Source: Clostridia bacterium (GTDB lineage: Bacteria; Bacillota; Clostridia; Oscillospirales; CAG-272). From it: a stretch of 36,371 nucleotides of DNA. The DNA lies in NCBI GenBank assembly GCA_900769475.1, contig CAAGGQ010000151.1, positions 1-36,371 on the forward strand, written 5' to 3'. The notes beneath the pieces were generated by a model. It was not told where the DNA came from. It saw only the letters and a program-made list of their open reading frames with translations, and ran no database searches. The translations under genes were made by a program, and so were the position numbers. Positions 31,727 to 36,371 of this stretch are shown in pieces; position 1 is the stretch's first letter, and each line of letters begins with the position of its first letter.

Positions 31727-33082
31727 TTATCCCCTCTTCCTCAACTTAATAAGGTGGCAAGTAAAATTGGGGAAGTTCAACTCCAGCGAAAAGCGACTTC
31801 CATAGTATGTCGCTTTTCCCACGAGACGGTTATCGTGCGCATTGTCAAGCAGATATATCTCCACGTCAGTGCCCATATCTGCGCCAAAGCCCTCAATGTC
31901 AATGGAAAAATTCTTTGCTTCAGTATTGTCGTTGTCATTAAAATGAGTTGCAAGAATTGCAGCGTGGGTTTCGTTCCTTGCGGCACAAGCATAGCCGTCG
32001 TCCTCAATTTCCAAAACCGGTGCACAAGCACCGAGCCTGTAAAGAGTATCGAACATTGGGAAGGGATAGTAGCCCTTGAGAACCCTGCCGATCACCATAT
32101 CGTCAAACATTCCGTTCCAAAATTCGTTGGGACGTGCGTCGTAATACATCAGCATATTAATAGAACTATACTGGCAGGCGCACATGGTTGCGACCGAGAA
32201 GGAGGCGCCCTTTATTCTTCTTCTCTGCTCGTGACTGTAAACGATATCATCTCCATGCCACCCCAAGACGTAATTCCATTCGTTGAGAATGCTTTCTGCA
32301 TCATGAAAGCCGTACTTATCCAAAAGCGCTCGTATTGCCTTCGCACGGTTGAGTATCTTTTCTACACCGTGGGCATAGCAGTGCCAAGAGAAAAAGTCGA
32401 GGGGAGCTTTGAGCTGAGAGAGGAAGTCTTCAGTCCATTGAAGATTTCCGGCAAGAGCAGGGCCGCCGATCTTCAAATGCGGGAAACATTTTTTCAGATG
32501 TGTTGCCGTAACGTCATAAAGCGCGAAGAATTCTTCAGGGGTTCCTCCCCAGGTGGGGCTGATCTGATCATCGTTGTAATGAAGATCGGGTTCGTTCCAT
32601 ATCTCCCAATATTCCATCTTAAAGTGGAAGCCGTTCGCCCACCCCTCCGTGTAGTGTCGAATGATATGCTCGCAAACCACCGCCCACTTTTGAAAGTCCT
32701 TAGGCGGCATAATTCCGTATTTTTTGATCTCGTGCTCAATTCTGTGACCGAGTCGGTAAAAGACCTCTGTTCCCGCAAGAACACAGCCTTTTACGTATTG
32801 GTCTGTACAGACAAAATCGTAATTTTGCGGATCGTAGGGATCAGCGTCCATATTGGGGAAGATATAATATACGTCAACGGTATGCTCCTGACCGTACCGA
32901 TGATAAAAGGACGAGTCGTGTGTGCGCGCATAAGGAATGCCTGCGGCTTTGAATTCGTTCAGATTGTTATTAAAGGGGTGTAGACAGTTATTTTTTATGT
33001 CTTTTTCCTGAATCACGGGACCGTTGTTGGTAGCATGCATAGGCTTGATCACGCCAACCGCCGAACCAAAATCTATTTTCAT
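31727..33082 (-). CDS. GH39-like glycoside hydrolase
   Basis: A 451-residue cytosolic clan GH-A (TIM-barrel) glycosidase. Acid/base Glu164 is in 'EIWNEPD' and nucleophile Glu268 in 'SILNEWNY', the arrangement of GH39 beta-xylosidases/alpha-iduronidases; 'SWHCYAHG' carries the conserved His. A short beta-sandwich follows (about 370-451). No signal peptide, so it acts on imported oligosaccharides. AAAGGAAC precedes the ATG. Alone in its transcription unit, it reads toward the orphan gene; its stop lies 18 bases beyond the repeat fragment at 31690-31709. GH39 is the best guess; related clan-A families cannot be excluded. Confidence 0.85.
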   Translation of the reverse strand: MKIDFGSAVGVIKPMHATNNGPVIQEKDIKNNCLHPFNNNLNEFKAAGIPYARTHDSSFYHRYGQEHTVDVYYIFPNMDADPYDPQNYDFVCTDQYVKGCVLAGTEVFYRLGHRIEHEIKKYGIMPPKDFQKWAVVCEHIIRHYTEGWANGFHFKMEYWEIWNEPDLHYNDDQISPTWGGTPEEFFALYDVTATHLKKCFPHLKIGGPALAGNLQWTEDFLSQLKAPLDFFSWHCYAHGVEKILNRAKAIRALLDKYGFHDAESILNEWNYVLGWHGDDIVYSHEQRRRIKGASFSVATMCACQYSSINMLMYYDARPNEFWNGMFDDMVIGRVLKGYYPFPMFDTLYRLGACAPVLEIEDDGYACAARNETHAAILATHFNDNDNTEAKNFSIDIEGFGADMGTDVEIYLLDNAHDNRLVGKATYYGSRFSLELNFPNFTCHLIKLRKRG

Positions 33083-33115
33083 AAGAATGTTCCTTTCTTA
33101 ATTGATTTCATGTTA

Positions 33116-33143
33116 ATTATAACACAAAGGTATGGGTTGTCAA
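33116..33143 (-). promoter_or_regulatory. Promoter of the GH39-like gene
   Basis: On the minus strand TTGACA (33138-33143), 16 bases, TATAAT (33116-33121), 33 bases before the ATG. Confidence 0.8.
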
Positions 33144-33282
33144 TAGATTTTTACATAAAAACGCTTTTGGGAGGAGGGTGGAAATTTGCTGTATAACGAG
33201 GACTTCCTCGCCAAATCAAAATCGTCGAATCACCTTTGACGAAATTGAAGAAATCTTTGGTTCGGGTTTATCATCACTTACA
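33144..33282. other. Gene-free spacer, nothing recognised
   Basis: About 140 bases between the GH39 promoter and the repeat at 33283. A 67-codon plus-strand frame crosses it but has no convincing ribosome site and runs through the following terminator, so I do not call it. No other feature is seen. Confidence 0.5.
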
Positions 33283-33345
33283 GCACCAAAAAGAGGGGCA
33301 GACCACACGGTCTGCCCCTCTTTTTCGGTCGTGAATGGCAGGACT
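33283..33345. repeat. Second copy of the tRNA-tail/terminator sequence (bidirectional terminator)
   Basis: Matches 29144-29205 (tRNA-Leu end plus terminator plus GGCAGGACT) at 55 of 63 aligned positions with one gap. The hairpin (AAAAAGAGGGGCAGACC with GGTCTGCCCCTCTTTTT) is kept by paired changes. It can terminate the LysR gene on the minus strand. Only the tail is present here, not the tRNA body. Confidence 0.85.
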
Positions 33346-33391
33346 ATTTCACATTCGTCAGAACCGAATAATTCATTTTGAATTCTCCCCC

Positions 33392-34378
33392 TCACACCGG
33401 CTTGGGAAGCTTCTCCTCGCCGATCTCCCGGGCGACGCGAATGAAGTGCCGCAGATTGCGGTTGGTGGAGGCTGCGCGCTGGGTGATCAGATAAATGGTG
33501 CGGGCGGAGGCCTCCTTTTGGAATACGAAAAAGACGATCTCCTGGGGGTCCGGATGGGAGCGGGCAATTACGTAGTCGCTGGTGAGAAGGGCTCCCACGC
33601 CCGCACACATCATATTGAAGTGCACCACGCCGTGTCTGGCGTTGGTAACGTGATAGGCCGCCTCGGAATAATGGCCCAGCAGCTCGGTCATTCGGTGGCT
33701 TAGATTACTCCCCTTGGAAAAGGTCAAAAAGGGCACGTCCCGAAACAGATCCCGCTCGCGGATCTCCTTTTGCGGATCGTAGCGCTCCTCCAGCAACTCC
33801 TCCCTCCCCAGAGCATACGGGCAGAGCTTGGGGGTTACCAGCGCCCGATGCATAGCCACCACCAAGCGCTCGCTGTAAATGGGATAGCCGGTATATTTGC
33901 TGGCATCGTATTCGTAGCAAAACACGGCGTCCAGCTCGCTTCGATCCAGCTTTTGATCCAGGGTGAACCGCTCGGATAAGGAGGACGTAGCCCCCACGTT
34001 TCCAATATCTACGGTCACCTCCACGTCGGGATACCTGCGGTGAAAACAGCCGCAGATCGAAGGCATCAGATAATACGCCGAAGAAAAGGAGCCTCCCACC
34101 GCCAGGACGTTGTGCTTCTCATTGAGAAGACGCTGTACCCGCGTTTGCATGGTGTTTTCGCTCTCAAGAATCTCCTCCAGCATCTCAATATAGATCTGCC
34201 CCTGGGCGGTGAGAGAAATAGGCTTGGTGGTGCGATCAAAGATAGGAAATCCCAACTCCTGCTCCTTGTGCGCCACCGCGATGCTCAAGGACGGCTGGGA
34301 GATGAACAGTGCCTTTGCCGCCTTGGAAAAGCTTTTTTCAACGTAGACCTGGTAAATATATTTCTCTGCCGCGTTCAC
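33392..34378 (-). CDS. LysR family transcriptional regulator
   Basis: A 328-residue protein. The N-terminal HTH 'VEKSFSKAAKALFISQPSLSIAVAHKEQELGFPIFDRTTKPISLTAQG' is typical of LysR, followed by a periplasmic-binding-like effector domain (about 90-300). The start is GTG at 34378 with GGAGG 6 bases ahead. Divergent from a MATE gene, which is its most likely target; its own promoter is interleaved with the MATE promoter. The effector is unknown, perhaps an exporter substrate. Confidence 0.92.
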   Translation of the reverse strand: MNAAEKYIYQVYVEKSFSKAAKALFISQPSLSIAVAHKEQELGFPIFDRTTKPISLTAQGQIYIEMLEEILESENTMQTRVQRLLNEKHNVLAVGGSFSSAYYLMPSICGCFHRRYPDVEVTVDIGNVGATSSLSERFTLDQKLDRSELDAVFCYEYDASKYTGYPIYSERLVVAMHRALVTPKLCPYALGREELLEERYDPQKEIRERDLFRDVPFLTFSKGSNLSHRMTELLGHYSEAAYHVTNARHGVVHFNMMCAGVGALLTSDYVIARSHPDPQEIVFFVFQKEASARTIYLITQRAASTNRNLRHFIRVAREIGEEKLPKPV

Positions 34379-34403
34379 GTTATTCCTCCATAGTTTTTAT
34401 AAA

Positions 34404-34459
34404 ATAATTATATTTGATTATTTATATTTGATTATAACACAAACCTATGGTATAATCAA
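34404..34459. promoter_or_regulatory. Symmetric divergent promoters and LysR site candidate
   Basis: Plus strand (MATE): TTGATT (34428-34433), 17 bases, TATAAT (34451-34456). Minus strand (LysR): TTGATT (34454-34459), 17 bases, TATAAT (34431-34436). The pair is a 9-bp inverted repeat TTGATTATA / TATAATCAA. A 13-bp direct repeat TATATTTGATTAT occurs at 34409-34421 and 34423-34435 (offset 14), and ATAAT-N8-ATTAT at 34404-34421 resembles a LysR box. Confidence 0.75.
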
Positions 34460-34505
34460 GTGGAATCCGAAAAAATTGCATTCGATTGAAAAAGGAAGGA
34501 ACGCT

Positions 34506-35930
34506 ATGGCAGATCAAAGCAAACGCGCAACCAGACACTCCGTTGATATGACCACCGGTCCCCTGTTTTTGAATATTTTGAAATACATCCTCCCCCTGAT
34601 CGCCACCAATCTTCTGCAGCAGTTCTACAGCGCCGCGGACATTATGATCGTGGGACTTTCCTCGGAGCCCAATGCAGTGGGAGCCGTGGGCTCGGCCGGC
34701 GCCTTTATGGCCCTGATCGTAAATATCTTCATTGGTTTTTCCGTGGGTGCCAACGTGGTGGTTGCCCGCAACATTGGTGCCGGGGACGGGGAACGCGCCT
34801 CCCGCGCCGTACATACCGCCATTTGCATGAGCGTGATCTCAGGAATGCTCGGTGCCGCCATTGGCATCTCTCTGACCCGTACCGTGTTGGTCAGCATGGG
34901 ATACACGGGAGATCTCCTAACCCTGGGATCCCGCTACGTTTACATTTATTTTTGCTGTATGCCCTTTGCGGCCCTGACCAATTTTCTTTCGGCTATCCTG
35001 CAGGCACAGGGGAACACCAAGACCTCCCTGTATACCCTGACCTGCGCGGGACTGTTGAACGTGGGACTGAACCTCTTCTTCGTTCTGGTCCTTGACCTTT
35101 CGGTAGAGGGCGTGGCGCTCGCCACCGCCGCGGCCAATCTGTTCTCTGCCATCGTGCTTCTGAAAGCCCTTTCCGGCAAGCATAACAAGTGCCCCTTCTG
35201 TTTCCGCAAGCTTCGCTTGTGGCGTGCCGAAGCCTTGGAAATTTTGCGCATTGGACTTCCTGCGGGAATTCAAGCCGCCATGTTTTCTGTTTCCAACATG
35301 CTGATCCAAACCTCGATCCTGCAGGTCAACAATATGGTAACCCCTCCCAACAGCCCTTATGATCCCATAATCAAGGGCAATGCGGCCGTGGCCAGCCTGG
35401 AAGGCTTTGTGTTTACCGCTTTGGGTGCTACCACGGTAACTGCCAGCGCCTTTACAGCACAGAACGTGGGAGCCAACAACTATCGCCGTGTACGCCAAGC
35501 GCTGGGACACATCTGTTTGATCTCGGCGGTGCTTGCCCTGGGACTTTCCATTGCGGGCATGCTCTTGCGCACTCCCCTGCTGGCGCTGTACGGTGTGGAA
35601 AAGGGAGAGGATCTGCTCTCGATTCTGGCCTACGATTCCGCCATCACCCGTTTTGTGTGGAAATGGCCTGCGTTTTTGGTTTACGCCATGATGAACGCCT
35701 GCTCGGGAACCCTTCGCGGACTTGGCAAATCCGGTCTTGCCGCCTTGATTGCCTTCCTGGGAACCTGCGCCTTCCGTGTGATCTGGATTTATACGGTATT
35801 CCGGCACTATCTCAATCTGGAATCGATCCATATCTCCTATCCCATCTCCTGGCTGATCACAGGCGTCTGCTTTGCCGTGATCGTCTTCCGTATTCTTAGA
35901 AAGAAGCTGAGGGAGCCGCAGGGGATTTAA
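34506..35930 (+). CDS. MATE family efflux transporter (divergent from LysR gene)
   Basis: A 474-residue, about 12-segment membrane antiporter. 'MTTGPLFLNILKYILPLIATNLLQQFYSAADIMIVG' and the second-half start 'LRIGLPAGIQAAMFSVSNMLIQTSIL' are the MATE halves, and 'AFTAQNVGANNYRRVRQALG' is the conserved cytoplasmic loop. It differs clearly from the MATE protein at 6843-8240. The open frame begins upstream, but AAGGAAGGA 5 bases before the ATG at 34506 sets the start. Expression probably depends on the neighbouring LysR protein. Substrate unknown. Confidence 0.92.
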   Translation: MADQSKRATRHSVDMTTGPLFLNILKYILPLIATNLLQQFYSAADIMIVGLSSEPNAVGAVGSAGAFMALIVNIFIGFSVGANVVVARNIGAGDGERASRAVHTAICMSVISGMLGAAIGISLTRTVLVSMGYTGDLLTLGSRYVYIYFCCMPFAALTNFLSAILQAQGNTKTSLYTLTCAGLLNVGLNLFFVLVLDLSVEGVALATAAANLFSAIVLLKALSGKHNKCPFCFRKLRLWRAEALEILRIGLPAGIQAAMFSVSNMLIQTSILQVNNMVTPPNSPYDPIIKGNAAVASLEGFVFTALGATTVTASAFTAQNVGANNYRRVRQALGHICLISAVLALGLSIAGMLLRTPLLALYGVEKGEDLLSILAYDSAITRFVWKWPAFLVYAMMNACSGTLRGLGKSGLAALIAFLGTCAFRVIWIYTVFRHYLNLESIHISYPISWLITGVCFAVIVFRILRKKLREPQGI

Positions 35931-35956
35931 ACAGGTCCGAAACGAATGGGTATCGT

Positions 35957-36112
35957 CCTTATCGGAGAAATCACGAAACAGTTGCCTAATACCACGGTAG
36001 GGGCGAACTGTGTTCGCCCGCGGGCGTTCGCAGAACGCCCCTACGGATGAAAAAATGTTATGAAGTAAACAAATAATTAGCCCCGGCAGGTTTTCGAAAT
36101 CTGTCGGGGTTC
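35957..36112. repeat. Intergenic palindromic repeat and hairpin behind the MATE gene
   Basis: A 48-base GC-rich palindrome (GTAGGGGCG at 35997-36005, CGCCCCTAC at 36036-36044, with inner GGCGAAC/GTTCGCC-type pairings) of a kind scattered in Clostridia genomes. A second stem (CCCCGGCAG at 36081-36089, CTGTCGGGG at 36101-36109, one G-T pair) may terminate the MATE transcript. Confidence 0.65.
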
Positions 36113-36139
36113 ACTATTTGATAAGGTGGATTTGATGAT

Positions 36140-36349
36140 TTACCATCTTGTAATAATTCCAAGAATAATGTTTGCGATTGACCACACTGAACTGATAGGT
36201 AATAACACGGCTATATATCTTAGGCAACTTGTTTGATAAAGGTTTTCCTTGTTATGCTTTTTCAAATAATGTCCGCGAAAGATATGCATATGAAACAACC
36301 GCCCAAATTTCGCTCCGCTAACATTTGAAATTGCATAAATATCTACCAT
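36140..36349 (-). CDS. Possible small or partial membrane protein (doubtful)
   Basis: A 69-codon AT-rich frame, still open to the right window edge, ending in a hydrophobic segment ('YIAVLLPISSVWSIANIILG'). No ribosome site precedes the only ATG, so if real it is the 3' end of a gene starting beyond base 36371. A short plus-strand frame (from 36135) with AAGGTGG ahead competes with it. I cannot decide. Confidence 0.2.
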   Translation of the reverse strand: MVDIYAISNVSGAKFGRLFHMHIFRGHYLKKHNKENLYQTSCLRYIAVLLPISSVWSIANIILGIITRW

Positions 36350-36371
36350 AAAGGCTAAAAATGATGAGATA

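Noticed and set aside
29150..33345. Integrase or recombinase gene for the tRNA-Leu island
   Set aside because: No tyrosine or serine recombinase motifs were found in either strand of this interval.
33178..33381. 67-codon plus-strand frame
   Set aside because: Reads through a strong bidirectional terminator and has no plausible ribosome site or domain.

Overview
The window looks like a chromosomal piece of a spore-forming, Gram-positive Clostridia-type anaerobe, probably a gut Oscillospirales or Christensenellales relative. The evidence is an alpha/beta-type small acid-soluble spore protein, RqcH of the NFACT family, a type II-like pantothenate kinase, lipoproteins with Cys lipoboxes, purine-rich Shine-Dalgarno sites, and promoters close to TTGACA-17-TATAAT. 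Housekeeping genes look moderately GC-rich. A few genes (the methyltransferase at 6.1-6.8 kb, the XRE regulator at 18.8 kb, the orphan at 29.7 kb) look clearly AT-richer and sit beside repeats. The species assignment is inference; there is no rRNA here.

Layout. 1-1.2 kb: a RelE/ParE-Phd/YefM toxin-antitoxin pair (toxin cut by the window edge), a TnpV-like protein and a spore protein with a replaced C-terminus. 1.5-5.5 kb: a sugar-type solute-binding lipoprotein, a THUMP-domain rRNA methyltransferase and aspartate-semialdehyde dehydrogenase. 5.57-6.83 kb: an accessory insert with a DUF559 nuclease gene between structured terminal inverted repeats, plus a small methyltransferase, all between 28-bp outer inverted repeats. 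6.84-14.7 kb: a leftward six-gene run (HAD phosphatase, rqcH, trxB, trkA, trkH, MATE). 14.8-18.3 kb: a type II-like pantothenate kinase, then a marR-ABC exporter pair with a palindrome at the marR start. 18.3-18.8 kb: a gene-free, highly structured stretch with a gene-less copy of the DUF559-type repeat pair and a three-way-junction RNA candidate. 18.8-22.8 kb: XRE regulator, alaS and a small lipoprotein. 22.9-28.9 kb: a leftward operon galT - SGNH/collagen-like surface protein - heparinase II/III-like protein. 29.07-33.35 kb: tRNA-Leu(UAG) followed by a 217-bp tandem repeat carrying copies of the tRNA 3' end, an orphan 617-aa membrane-anchored protein, a GH39-like glycosidase, and a second copy of the tRNA-tail/terminator sequence; this looks like a tRNA-associated island without a visible integrase. 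33.4-35.9 kb: a divergent LysR/MATE pair sharing a symmetric promoter region.

Most genes are ordinary metabolism, transport and translation quality control. The observations most worth following are the DUF559 nuclease repeat element and its gene-less relative, the tRNA-Leu-derived repeat island with its orphan cargo gene, and the switch-like structured RNA at 18.59-18.71 kb.
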